Of a DNA stretch of 64,000 bases, positions 19,445-28,048 are shown one piece after another; the first letter of the stretch is position 1, and every line of letters begins with the position of its first letter. Both the position numbers and the translations under genes were made by a program. A model generated the notes under the pieces. The model did not search any database. It was not told the DNA's origin and worked only from the letters and a program-made list of their open reading frames with translations. This DNA is from Collinsella aerofaciens (GTDB lineage: Bacteria > Actinomycetota > Coriobacteriia > Coriobacteriales > Coriobacteriaceae), in NCBI GenBank assembly GCA_021639365.1, contig JAJXHK010000002.1:79863-143862 (forward strand). The letters run 5' to 3'.

Positions 19445-20443
19445 CTATTCGCTCGAACCGGAGTCGGTCGTCTCGGACGTGTCGGAACTATCATCCGAGC
19501 TCTCGTCCTTGGTCTTGGTCGCGGCATCGCGCGACGTGCCTTGCGGCGTGCTGTTGGCGGTGCTCACGTCCTCGTCCGAAGCCGACTGCTCGTCGGTCAG
19601 CGAGGTGATGACGAGCACTTCCTCGTTGTTCTCGGCCGTTGTCTGGGCGCGCACCACAATGGTGTAGTACACGTCGTTGGCAGACTTCTCCACCGAGGAC
19701 ACAGTGCCGAGCGGCAAGCCCTTGGGGAATACGCCACCGATGCCCGAGGTCACGATGATGTCGCCCACCTTGACGTCGGAGTCGACACTCACGTACTCAA
19801 GGCGCAGCGTACCGTCAGCCTGACCCTGCAACATACCCTGGGCACGCGTGTCCTGCACCATAGCGGACACGCCCGAGTTCTCGTCGCCAATCAGGCGCAC
19901 GGTCGACGTCTTGGCCGAAACCTCGATAATCTGGCCGATAACACCGGCCGAGCTCGTCACGGGCATGTTAATGGAAAGCCCGTCGGCAGACCCCTTATCG
20001 ATGGTGACCGTTGAGGTCCAGGCATCGCCCGAAGCACCAACGATACGGGCCGCGGTCGACTTGAGGTTGTAGGTGGACTGCAGACCGACCAGACCCTCCA
20101 AGCGCTCAGCAGTCTTCTGGGCCTCGGAAAGCTCAGCAACCTTTGAGGTCAGGTCCTCGTTTTGCTTTTTGAGTTCATCGAGCGTCTCCTGAGACGCCGT
20201 GAGGTTGGAGAACACGTTGCCGATTGCATTGAACGGCGCGGCCACGGCCGAGCCCACGAAGCGCACCGGCGAGGTGATCGTCGTCACACCCGAACGGACG
20301 GCATGAATCGGCCCGGCCTCGCCCTCGCGGATGTAAAACGTGAGCAGCAACACCGAAATCAGGCTGAAAACAATCAACGGGCGCATACCCGTTGATTGTC
20401 GCTTGGTATTCAGATTTGTGGAGAAACCCGAAGATCGTGCCAA
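19445..20443 (-). CDS. mreC: rod-shape-determining protein MreC
   Basis: 332 residues: a short basic N-terminus, one membrane helix (about residues 20-40), a coiled coil (about 78-115, EETLDELKKQNEDLTSKVAEL-like), then the beta-rich MreC domain with VTSSAGVIGQIIEVS and GDIIVTSGIGGVFPKGLPLG. The last 50 residues are a Ser/Thr/Asp-rich tail outside the cell. The start is TTG, with AGGTGG seven bases before. Confidence 0.94.
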   Translation of the reverse strand: MARSSGFSTNLNTKRQSTGMRPLIVFSLISVLLLTFYIREGEAGPIHAVRSGVTTITSPVRFVGSAVAAPFNAIGNVFSNLTASQETLDELKKQNEDLTSKVAELSEAQKTAERLEGLVGLQSTYNLKSTAARIVGASGDAWTSTVTIDKGSADGLSINMPVTSSAGVIGQIIEVSAKTSTVRLIGDENSGVSAMVQDTRAQGMLQGQADGTLRLEYVSVDSDVKVGDIIVTSGIGGVFPKGLPLGTVSSVEKSANDVYYTIVVRAQTTAENNEEVLVITSLTDEQSASDEDVSTANSTPQGTSRDAATKTKDESSDDSSDTSETTDSGSSE

Positions 20444-20464
20444 ATGGAATCCACCTTTTGGAAA

Positions 20465-21508
20465 TTAAGCATTGGTCTGGACGAAGCCACCGTCAAACGC
20501 GTTGGCCTCGAGCACGCGGGCACAGCCGTTCACGACGTTATCGAGCGCCGTGGGGCTGACGTTGACCGAAACACCGGTCTCATCGCGCAGACGCACGTCA
20601 AGACCGCGCAGCAGCGCGCCACCGCCGGTCAGCAGGATGCCGTAGTACATGAGGTCCGAGGCAAGATCGGGCGGCGTGGCGTCGAGCGCGTCCTTGACGG
20701 CCTTGGCCATCTCGTCGAGCGGCTTGTTGAGCGCACGACGGATCTCCTCGCTCTCGATGCGCACGGTCTTGGGCAGGCCCGTGATAACGTCGCGGCCGTT
20801 GACCTCAACGTCGAGCTCGTCCTTGAGCGGCACGGCGGAGCCGACCTTGATCTTAATGTCCTCTGCCGTACGCTCGCCGATGGCCAGGTTATAGGCATCG
20901 CGAACGTGCGTGAGAATGGCCTGATCGAACTCATCGCCGGCAATGCGGATGGACTGCGAGACAACGATGCCGCCCATGGCGATAACGGCGACTTCGGTGG
21001 TACCGCCACCGATGTCGATGACCATGGAGCCGGTGGGCTCCTCGACGGGCAGGTCGGCGCCGATGGCAGCCGCCATGGGCTCCTCGATCAAATAGGCCTG
21101 GCGAGCACCGGCCTGGATCGTGGCCTCAAAGACGGCGCGCTTCTCGACCGACGTGACGCCGGAGGGAACACAGACGACGACGCGCGGACGCGGAGTCCAC
21201 GGATAGCGCTTCTCGGACGCCTTGTCGATAAAGTAGCGCAGCATGGCCTCGGTAACATCGAAGTCGGCGATGACGCCGTCCTTGAGGGGACGAACGGCCA
21301 CGATGTTGCCGGGCGTACGGCCGAGCATGCGCTTGGCCTCGATACCGACGGCCAGGATGCGCTCATCGTTCTTGTCGATGGCGACAACAGAGGGCTCGCG
21401 GATGACGATGCCCTTGCCGCGCACGGAGACAAGCGTATTGGCGGTGCCGAGGTCGATCGCGAGATCGCCCGCATAGCTACCGAAGAACATATCCATCAAA
21501 GAAAACAA
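20465..21508 (-). CDS. mreB: rod-shape-determining protein MreB
   Basis: 347 residues, normal for this actin-like filament. Nucleotide-site blocks are visible: DLGTANTLV, VCVPSGVTSVE, VIDIGGGTTEVAV and LTGGGALLRGLD. AGGAG lies five bases before a TTG at 21508; the later ATG (21496) would be too far from it, so TTG is taken. First gene of the mre-mrd-rod run and absent competing paralogues in the window. Confidence 0.96.
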   Translation of the reverse strand: MFSLMDMFFGSYAGDLAIDLGTANTLVSVRGKGIVIREPSVVAIDKNDERILAVGIEAKRMLGRTPGNIVAVRPLKDGVIADFDVTEAMLRYFIDKASEKRYPWTPRPRVVVCVPSGVTSVEKRAVFEATIQAGARQAYLIEEPMAAAIGADLPVEEPTGSMVIDIGGGTTEVAVIAMGGIVVSQSIRIAGDEFDQAILTHVRDAYNLAIGERTAEDIKIKVGSAVPLKDELDVEVNGRDVITGLPKTVRIESEEIRRALNKPLDEMAKAVKDALDATPPDLASDLMYYGILLTGGGALLRGLDVRLRDETGVSVNVSPTALDNVVNGCARVLEANAFDGGFVQTNA

Positions 21509-21568
21509 CGCAACTCCTGATGTGTTGGATGATTGCTGGAAAACTACTAGCCCATCATACTAGCGCAA

Positions 21569-21601
21569 GCCCGGCACCTCACTTGCGGTGAAGCGCCGGG
21601 C
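21569..21601 (-). terminator. hairpin after the TPR protein gene
   Basis: GCCCGGC and GCCGGGC arms with an inner partly paired region, located 23 bases past the stop of the TPR gene. There is no strong T run, so it may be a weak terminator. Confidence 0.5.
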
Positions 21602-21623
21602 AAAGCCAAATCCCATAAGGTCA

Positions 21624-22928
21624 CTACTGGTTGTCGGCAGCCGAGAAATCGATATCGAGCGAAGACACGGCCCAGCCGATATGGTTGTCGGAACGGACGA
21701 ACTTGACGGTGTACTCCTGCTCGCCACCCTTGGACAGCGATGCCTTCACCTTGGCGGTCGTCTCGGTCATGGACTGATCCATGCCCTCGACGGAGACGGT
21801 AGCACCCTGCGGAATCGAGGAGATGATCATCGACTTGGCGTCCTCGGACAGGCTCGAGGCGAGGCAAGACTCCGCCTTGGCGGTGTCACCGTCGCCGGCA
21901 GCCTGGAACAGGTCGGTAACTACCGACTCCTGAGACGGGAAGCCCAGGCCGCGCGTGTAGGCAAAGCCCAGACCGCCCGCGACGATCAGGATGAGCAGAA
22001 GCAGCACGATGAAGACCTTGAGGCCCGTGTGGCGATGATGGCGACGGACCTTGGCCTGCTTGCGGTCCTGGCGGTCCTGCTGAACCATCTCGGACTCGGA
22101 CAGTGTGAAGAAACCGGTATCCGAGGGATCGGGCATAAACTGACCGGTTGCGCCCGTGGGATCGAGCGGGTCGACGGCAGGAGCGTCCATCGCGGGCGCC
22201 GGAGCCGTAGCCATGGCCGTCTGAGCGGAAAGCGCAGCCAGCGAATCATGAACGCGGGCAAGTTCGTCGGCCTGCTCGGGCGTGAGCTGGTAGATGCCGT
22301 CAGCGGTAGCGGCGTTAAAGGCGTCGAGCGCATCGGAGGGACGACCGGCGGCGGAAAGCGCCTGGCCCATGCCGGCGTTGAGTGCACGCGTATCGTCACG
22401 CGGGCCGGCAAAGTCGATAGCCGTGCGATAGGTCTCCACGGCATCTGCCGGGCGACCGAGCTTGATAAAGCAACGGCCGAGCTCGCCCAGAGCGGCGGCG
22501 GGAGCCGGATTGGCGCCGTCGATAGCGGCCTGACGGAAGGCGGTGCCGGCGTTGGCATAATCGCCCGCCTGGAACAGCGCGTTGCCCAAGCCCAGATAGG
22601 CCTTGAACGGCGTGGCGTAGGAAGCATCCTGGGTGGCTGCGGAGAACGCCTGCGCAGCCGTGGTGTAGTCGCCCACGGCTGCGAGCGCCTTGCCGCGATT
22701 GGTGAGCAGGGCGCCGCGCTTGCCATAGGTGCCGTCGTTGAGGGCGGAAGCGTAGGCCTCGGCGGCCTCGGCATACATGCCGAGGTGCATCAGGGCATTA
22801 CCGCGAAGATGGTCGGCCTCGCCCATAATCTCATCGGGGGTCTTTGCCGCCCCAAGCATCTGGGCTGCAGCGGAAAAATCACCCGCGCGGTAAGCGGCGC
22901 GGCCCTGTTGGATAAGCTGGCTATTCAA
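21624..22928 (-). CDS. TPR-repeat membrane protein
   Basis: 434 residues. The first 230 are tetratricopeptide-like repeats (AAQMLGAAKTPDEI, AAEAYASALN, AAQAFSAAT and more). A basic stretch (RQDRKQAKVRRHHRH) precedes one membrane helix (about residues 300-322), and about 110 residues lie outside with a DUF4878-like look (DGDTAKAESCLASSLSEDAK). TTG start with AAAGGGG before it. Function unknown; it is encoded just upstream of mreB, so a scaffold role in the envelope is possible. Confidence 0.7.
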   Translation of the reverse strand: MNSQLIQQGRAAYRAGDFSAAAQMLGAAKTPDEIMGEADHLRGNALMHLGMYAEAAEAYASALNDGTYGKRGALLTNRGKALAAVGDYTTAAQAFSAATQDASYATPFKAYLGLGNALFQAGDYANAGTAFRQAAIDGANPAPAAALGELGRCFIKLGRPADAVETYRTAIDFAGPRDDTRALNAGMGQALSAAGRPSDALDAFNAATADGIYQLTPEQADELARVHDSLAALSAQTAMATAPAPAMDAPAVDPLDPTGATGQFMPDPSDTGFFTLSESEMVQQDRQDRKQAKVRRHHRHTGLKVFIVLLLLILIVAGGLGFAYTRGLGFPSQESVVTDLFQAAGDGDTAKAESCLASSLSEDAKSMIISSIPQGATVSVEGMDQSMTETTAKVKASLSKGGEQEYTVKFVRSDNHIGWAVSSLDIDFSAADNQ

Positions 22929-22939
22929 GGAAGTCCCCT

Positions 22940-23482
22940 TTACTCGTGAACGATCTCGACGTGAACGATCTCATCGCCGGCACGCAGCTGCGAGATCACA
23001 TCGAGGCCCTCGACCGTGGTGCCAAAGACGGTGTAACCGGAGTCAAGGTTATGCTGGGCGCCCAGGCAGAAGTAGAACTGCGAGCCTGCGGAATCGGGAT
23101 CCATGGAGCGAGCCATGGCAAGCGCGCCGTCAACATGGCTGTTGCGCGGATTGGTAGCAAACTCGCCCTTGATGCAATAGCCGGGGCCACCGGTACCGGG
23201 CATGCCGTCGGGACCTTCAAGACCGGCAGCGACGTCGGCGCCGGACATATCGCGGGTATTGGGATCGCCGCCCTGGATGACAAAGCCGGGGACATAGCGA
23301 TGGAACTTAAGGCCGTCGTAGAAGCCCATCGTGGAAAGCTCGCAGAAGTTCGCCACATGAATGGGGGCGCCCTCACCGTCAAACTTGACCTTGATGGTGC
23401 CCTTCGACGTCTCGATCACCGCGCACTCGTCACCGGCGAGCTGGTACTCGGGCGTATAGAGCTCTTTCTTAAAACCAAACAT
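22940..23482 (-). CDS. cyclophilin-type peptidyl-prolyl isomerase
   Basis: 180 residues from the ATG at 23482, set by AGGAAGGAA upstream; a longer frame upstream lacks family features. Cyclophilin blocks: LKFHRYVPGFVIQGGDP, GALAMARSMDPDSAGSQFYF and TVFGTTVEGLDV. There is no signal peptide, so it acts in the cytoplasm in proline isomerisation. A promoter with a 18-base spacer lies just upstream. Confidence 0.92.
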   Translation of the reverse strand: MFGFKKELYTPEYQLAGDECAVIETSKGTIKVKFDGEGAPIHVANFCELSTMGFYDGLKFHRYVPGFVIQGGDPNTRDMSGADVAAGLEGPDGMPGTGGPGYCIKGEFATNPRNSHVDGALAMARSMDPDSAGSQFYFCLGAQHNLDSGYTVFGTTVEGLDVISQLRAGDEIVHVEIVHE

Positions 23483-23521
23483 GTGGTTCCTTCCTCGTGC
23501 GTTTAAAGCATATTTGTACGA

Positions 23522-23551
23522 ATTGTAGCAATAAGCACAGGCTTCCATCAA
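23522..23551 (-). promoter_or_regulatory. candidate promoter for the cyclophilin gene
   Basis: Minus strand TTGATG (23551-23546) and TACAAT (23527-23522), spacer 18 bases, about 40 bases before the ATG. Confidence 0.5.
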
Positions 23552-23589
23552 TTGCGCACGTAGGTTATACCGTCCAGGGCGAACTAATT

Positions 23590-24732
23590 TTATAAACGCT
23601 GCTGCGGCTTCCAAGCGCCCACGTTGGCATCGTACTGGTTAAGGGCGCTGCTTCCGCCCTGAGCTATGGGTGCCAAGATCTCGCTTTGGTGCGAACTCAT
23701 CGACTCGCCATCGGGAATGGCAAGCGAGATATCCCAGCTCTGGCAGATCACGTCGACGCGTTCATACATCCACTCGGCAAGCTGCTTTAAGTGGGCGATG
23801 TCATCCGCATAGACCGTATCGTCCTGGTACTTAAGGTTGTTGAGCTCGTCTTGCGTCTTTTTAATCTGGTCGCGCAGGGCATAGGCACTCTGGGAGAGTT
23901 CCTGGCGTGTGGAGAGCGGAGAGCGGAGATAGCCGTTGTTGAACGAGTCGATGACCTCGCCGATCTGATCCTCGTTGCCGTACGACACGATGGTCTGATA
24001 CAGACCGTCGAGCCTGGTATAGAGCTGATCATCGGTGAGAACGGTTTCTTCCTGAACCACTTCGGCGGGATCGTCCTGCTTGGTGTCGTCCTCGGTCGCC
24101 TCGCCCTTTTGACGCGTGGGGAACGTGGTCTGAGCGGCCTGGCCAAACTGATCATAGAAGCCGGGCATGACACCCATGGGATCGGCCGTCACAAACCAAT
24201 AGGCACCGCCGCACACGACGGCAAGCACCGCAATAACGATAAGCGGCTTGGGGATATGACGCTTGTGTTTATGGTAGGCGTCCTCGTCGGGGTGCACCTT
24301 GCGCTTGGATTTTTGAGTGTCTTCATGCAGGGAAACCGGCATCGGGATATCGACCTTGGGGATACCGAAATCCTTATCGAAAGCCGGCAGCACGCAGGTC
24401 TCATTGGGGTCGGCGGCATCCGAAAGCACGGCGGCAGCCGAAGCGGGCGCATGGGGCACCTCGGTATCGATCTGCTCCTGCGTCAAGCGCGGAAAACCGG
24501 CGGTACGGCCCGCCGCCAGGTCGGATGCGGCAGCGTCCTCGGAAAGGATGCCCGGAGCAGGGCGTCCACATTTGGGACACGTGCGATCATGCGGGGAAAG
24601 ACGCGCGCCACAGCCCTCGCAGAACACAAATTCGGTGTGCTCGGGACCGTCGCCCGGGCCGACGTAGGCGTTGCAGTAGGGGCAGAACGAGGCGCCGTCC
24701 TCGATGGTCTTAAGGCAATGCGGGCAGATCAC
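23590..24732 (-). CDS. zinc-ribbon, single-pass membrane protein of unknown function
   Basis: 380 residues from a GTG at 24732, chosen for the AAGAGG five bases before it; a TTG at 24762 is the longer choice. Two CxxC pairs in the order CPHC...CPYC then CEGC...CPKC (residues 3-57) form double zinc ribbons. A basic stretch and one membrane helix (about residues 170-190) follow, then about 190 external residues with a helical region (about 240-330). No catalytic motif recognised. It may be a sensor or scaffold of the envelope; unproven. Confidence 0.65.
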   Translation of the reverse strand: MICPHCLKTIEDGASFCPYCNAYVGPGDGPEHTEFVFCEGCGARLSPHDRTCPKCGRPAPGILSEDAAASDLAAGRTAGFPRLTQEQIDTEVPHAPASAAAVLSDAADPNETCVLPAFDKDFGIPKVDIPMPVSLHEDTQKSKRKVHPDEDAYHKHKRHIPKPLIVIAVLAVVCGGAYWFVTADPMGVMPGFYDQFGQAAQTTFPTRQKGEATEDDTKQDDPAEVVQEETVLTDDQLYTRLDGLYQTIVSYGNEDQIGEVIDSFNNGYLRSPLSTRQELSQSAYALRDQIKKTQDELNNLKYQDDTVYADDIAHLKQLAEWMYERVDVICQSWDISLAIPDGESMSSHQSEILAPIAQGGSSALNQYDANVGAWKPQQRL

Positions 24733-24826
24733 GGCATCCTCTTTTCGGAGCAATTCAAACAATCGAGGTTAGAGCATAACATCGCCACGGCCCCACAGGG
24801 CCAAGGCACCAATTCAACATCGCTAA

Positions 24827-24861
24827 GGTAGCTAATTTGGGACGGGGCTTTTTTAGCTGCC
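24827..24861. repeat. REP-like unit, copy 2
   Basis: GGTAGCTAA and TTAGCTGCC arms flank a TTTGGGACGGGGCTTTT core. It is in opposite orientation to the unit at 24900-24938, and the two form a large inverted repeat. Outside it, GGCCAAGGCA (24799-24808) pairs with TGCCTTGGCC (24858-24867). Confidence 0.8.
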
Positions 24862-24899
24862 TTGGCCGTTAATCCACCAAAACATTCGCGCTATCAGCC

Positions 24900-24938
24900 G
24901 GGGTAGCTAAAAAAGCCCCGTCCCAAATTAGCTACCCC
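24900..24938. repeat. REP-like unit, copy 3 (inverted mate)
   Basis: Perfect 11-bp arms GGGGTAGCTAA / TTAGCTACCCC around the same core read on the other strand. It lies 11 bases past the P-type ATPase stop codon and could also end that transcript. Confidence 0.8.
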
Positions 24939-24949
24939 CAATGTCCGGC

Positions 24950-27691
24950 TTAGGCCTTCTTGGTTGGCTTCTTCTTGCTGGGCATCGACACTTTGATGCC
25001 TTGGGCCGATTTGGTCACGCGGGAGCGTTTAGCGCCTGCGCTCTTCTTTTTCTTGGGCTGCGGTTGGCCCTGGGCCACGCCCTCAAGCGCGCGGGCCTCG
25101 GCCTCGCGAGCGGTGCGCTCCTCACGGCGCTGCGCCATATCGGCGGCAACGCGCTTGGCAAAGCGCTCGGCGGTCGACCCCGTCGAGCTCACTTTACCGC
25201 CGCCGCGTCCCAGGCGAACGCGCACGCCGCGACCAAACCCGGTAGCTGCATGACGGCGGCGCGGCTTAAGTGAATCCATCATCGTGGCGAGCTTAAAGAA
25301 CACCGAGCAGGTAAAGACAACGATAACCGCCAAAATGACCATCTGGCTCACCGACAGGTTGGCGATGGACAGCAGAGCCGGGAGCCCGATAACACCCGTC
25401 AAAATGCCGGCGACGACAAACACAAAGAGCACCACGCGCAAAGGAGTAAGCGGCTGTGAGATGCGCCAGATCAGGCTGACGCTCGCCGCGCATGACGTGA
25501 GCAGGCACATCGTGGACAGCGTGAGCTGGCTAAACCCAAACACACGCGCCACGAAGATATCGAGCGCCGCGGCCAAAATGACCGCAATCGACGCCGGCAG
25601 GGCCCGCTTAAGCACGTTCGTCAAAAACGATCCCTTCACACGGGCGTTGTTGGGCTCCAGACCCAGCACAAAGCCCGGAGCACCGATGCAGAAGAAGTTG
25701 ATGAGCGTCATCTGGATGGGCTCAAAGGGATACGGCGGCAGCGCGATGCAAAGCGCCGCCAGACCCATCGAGAACAGCGTCTTGGTCAGGAACAACGCGG
25801 CAGAGCGTTGCAGGTTGTTGATAGAACGACGGCCCTCGGCCACCACGGCGGGCATCGAGGCAAAGTCGTTGTCGACGAGCACGATCTCGGCAACGTTGCG
25901 CGCGGCATCGGAGCCAGCGGCCATCGCCACGGAGCAATCGGCCTCCTTGAGCGCCAGCACGTCGTTGACGCCGTCGCCTGTCATGGCCACGGTGTGCCCG
26001 CGGCGTTTGAGCGCCTGTACGAGCTCACGCTTCTGCTGCGGCGTCACGCGGCCAAAGACGTGATAGCGGTCCACCGCCGCATCGAGCTTGGACGGCGTAT
26101 CGAGCGTCGTGGCATCGACGTAGGCATCGGCTCCCGGCACGCCCACCACGCGCGCGATCGACGACACCGTGCGGGGGTCATCGCCGCTGATCACGTTAAG
26201 GGTCACGCCCTGCTCGTTAAAGTAGCCGATGGTCTCGGCCGCCGAAGTACGAATCTCGTCGCGGATGGTCACAAAGCCCACGGGCTCGGCCTCTCCCACC
26301 ATATCGCCGTCGGGCGTAAAGCCATCCACGCGCGCCACCACGAGCACACGGCAGGTATCGGCAAGCTCGGCCACACGGTTCTCGACCTGCGCAAATACAC
26401 GGTCCGAAAGCACAAACTGCGCCGCGCCCATTACATAGGAGCCCTGGGCAAACGAAGCACCGCTCCACTTTTTGGACGACGAGAACGGAATGACCGACAA
26501 CGGCTCAGACACCTCGACCGGACGATCGGCATAGTAGTTGAGCAGCGCCTGACAGGTCTCGTTGGCGTCCGCCGAAGTCGCACGCGCCACGTTTGCCAGC
26601 GCAAAATCGAGCACCGTGGTATCGACGGGAACGGCCGCCTCGTCCGAATCCACACCAAAGCTCACGCCCTCAACCGGCAGCGGATACGTGCCCTCGACCT
26701 CCATGCGACCCGACGTGATGGTGCCCGTCTTGTCCAGGCACAGCACGTCGACGCGCGCGAGCGTCTCGATGCAGTAGAGCTGCTGCGCCAGCACCTTGCG
26801 GCGGGCCAGGCGCACCGTGGCGATGGCGAGCACCGACGAGGTCAACAGCACCAGGCCTTGCGGGATCATGCCCAGCAGGGCGCCCACCGTGGATAGCAGC
26901 GCTGACGAAGGCACATGACCAGCCAACAGCTCGGAGAAGCACCACGAAAGCGCGCTATCGCTCGGGGTTCCCGCGGCATCCCAAAGCTCGCTCACGCTCG
27001 AGGCAAACAACGCCAAACCGAGCGGGATCATGATGATGCTCGCAAAGCGCACGATGGCGTTAAGCGCGTTCATGATCTCGGAATTGACCTTTTTGACGTA
27101 CTTGGCCTCGTTATTAATTTTGGCCACGTAGTTGTCGGCGCCGACATGGATCACGCGGGCGCGCAGCAGGCCCGAGTCGATAAAGCTGCCGCTCATGAGC
27201 TCGGAACCGGGCTGTTTCTTAATAAGGTCGCTCTCGCCGGTCAGCAGGCTCTCGTTCACGAGCGCCTCGCCCGACACCACCACGGCGTCGGCCGGAATCT
27301 GGTCACCGCGCCCCAGACGAATGATGTCGTCGAGCACGATCTGGTCCAGGTCGAGTTCCACCTCGGCACCGTCGCGCACCGCGATGGCCTTCTTAGAGGT
27401 CAAAAGCGTGAGCTTATCGACCATCTTCTTGGAGCGCATGGACTGGATGACGCCGATGGCGGTATTGAGGAACACCACGAACAGGAACGTCAGATTCTTA
27501 AACGAACCGGTCAAAATGACCAGGAACGCCAAGATCACGTTGATCAAATTGAACAGCGTGCAGAGGTTCTCGATGATGAGCTCTTTGACCGACTTGGTCT
27601 TGAGCTCCATGTTGCGGTTGATCTTACCGGCGGCGATGCGCTCCTCGACCTCGGCGGTCGAGAGTCCGCGCTCGATATCCGTTGCTGCCAT
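24950..27691 (-). CDS. cation-transporting P-type ATPase, CtpE-like
   Basis: 913 residues if started at the ATG 27691 (weak GGGA six bases before); GTG/ATG at 27706/27703 would add up to five residues. P-type hallmarks: LLTGESD (actuator), CLDKTGTITSG (phosphorylated Asp), MTGDGVNDVLALKEAD (hinge). The N-terminal GLSTAEVEERIAAGKINR and the following helices resemble mycobacterial CtpE, reported as a calcium importer. Lys/Arg-rich C-terminal 100 residues, unusually long. Ion not provable from sequence. Confidence 0.85.
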   Translation of the reverse strand: MAATDIERGLSTAEVEERIAAGKINRNMELKTKSVKELIIENLCTLFNLINVILAFLVILTGSFKNLTFLFVVFLNTAIGVIQSMRSKKMVDKLTLLTSKKAIAVRDGAEVELDLDQIVLDDIIRLGRGDQIPADAVVVSGEALVNESLLTGESDLIKKQPGSELMSGSFIDSGLLRARVIHVGADNYVAKINNEAKYVKKVNSEIMNALNAIVRFASIIMIPLGLALFASSVSELWDAAGTPSDSALSWCFSELLAGHVPSSALLSTVGALLGMIPQGLVLLTSSVLAIATVRLARRKVLAQQLYCIETLARVDVLCLDKTGTITSGRMEVEGTYPLPVEGVSFGVDSDEAAVPVDTTVLDFALANVARATSADANETCQALLNYYADRPVEVSEPLSVIPFSSSKKWSGASFAQGSYVMGAAQFVLSDRVFAQVENRVAELADTCRVLVVARVDGFTPDGDMVGEAEPVGFVTIRDEIRTSAAETIGYFNEQGVTLNVISGDDPRTVSSIARVVGVPGADAYVDATTLDTPSKLDAAVDRYHVFGRVTPQQKRELVQALKRRGHTVAMTGDGVNDVLALKEADCSVAMAAGSDAARNVAEIVLVDNDFASMPAVVAEGRRSINNLQRSAALFLTKTLFSMGLAALCIALPPYPFEPIQMTLINFFCIGAPGFVLGLEPNNARVKGSFLTNVLKRALPASIAVILAAALDIFVARVFGFSQLTLSTMCLLTSCAASVSLIWRISQPLTPLRVVLFVFVVAGILTGVIGLPALLSIANLSVSQMVILAVIVVFTCSVFFKLATMMDSLKPRRRHAATGFGRGVRVRLGRGGGKVSSTGSTAERFAKRVAADMAQRREERTAREAEARALEGVAQGQPQPKKKKSAGAKRSRVTKSAQGIKVSMPSKKKPTKKA

Positions 27692-27719
27692 ACCACGTCC
27701 CATCACGTCGCGTCGGTAT

Positions 27720-27760
27720 AAGAAAAACCGCCCGGACCATGCGAGGTTCGGACGGTCTTA
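27720..27760 (-). terminator. terminator of tRNA-Arg(CCG)
   Basis: Minus strand ACCGTCCG pairs with CGGGCGGT (one G-U), then TTTTTCTT. It lies eight bases beyond the tRNA 3' end and separates it from the ATPase gene. Confidence 0.8.
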
Positions 27761-27767
27761 CGTTCGA

Positions 27768-27844
27768 TGGTGCCCCATGTTGGATTCGAACCAACGGCCT
27801 TCTGCTCCGGAGGCAGACGCTCTAATCCCCTGAGCTAATAGGGC
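27768..27844 (-). tRNA. tRNA-Arg (anticodon CCG)
   Basis: 77 bases on the minus strand, 5' GCCCTAT paired with ATGGGGC, D stem GCTC/GAGC, anticodon loop CTCCGGA with CCG at the centre, T stem GTTGG/CCAAC around TTCGAAT, then A and an encoded CCA. It reads CGG. Confidence 0.95.
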
Positions 27845-27964
27845 CAACGTTTGGCATTATACCCAAGTGCACCACGGGCTATCAAAATAAAAGAAAAAGC
27901 TTTGCAATTCCGAGGAAGACGCGGCACAACGGCTCACTTTAGAAGGCAAAAGCGAATCAGATAG

Positions 27965-27970
27965 TATAAA
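27965..27970 (+). promoter_or_regulatory. candidate -10 box of the aro operon
   Basis: TATAAA, with no good -35. A start six or seven bases later would fall on the ATG of the short leader frame at 27976, making that message leaderless. Confidence 0.4.
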
Positions 27971-27975
27971 CTCTC

Positions 27976-28038
27976 ATGCACCATATATACACGGCTCGCG
28001 ATGCGGGCCGTTTTTGCAAGGGTTATCCATCGAGGTGA
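27976..28038 (+). CDS. possible 20-residue leader peptide upstream of aroF
   Basis: ATG at 27976 opens 20 codons ending in TGA at 28036-28038; the peptide begins MHHIY and includes two Tyr and one Phe. Its last codons overlap the aroF ribosome site (GAGGTGA). No Shine-Dalgarno precedes it; it would depend on a leaderless start. Translation is unproven; the position over a terminator-like hairpin is what makes it notable. Confidence 0.3.
   Translation: MHHIYTARDAGRFCKGYPSR
27991..28015 (+). promoter_or_regulatory. terminator-like hairpin in the aroF leader (possible attenuator)
   Basis: ACGGCTCGC pairs with GCGGGCCGT (nine pairs, one U-G) around a three-base loop, followed by TTTT. It stands between the candidate -10 box and the aroF start, so it could end transcription early. 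An antiterminator partner was not identified. Confidence 0.55.
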
Positions 28039-28048
28039 GAGGCACACC

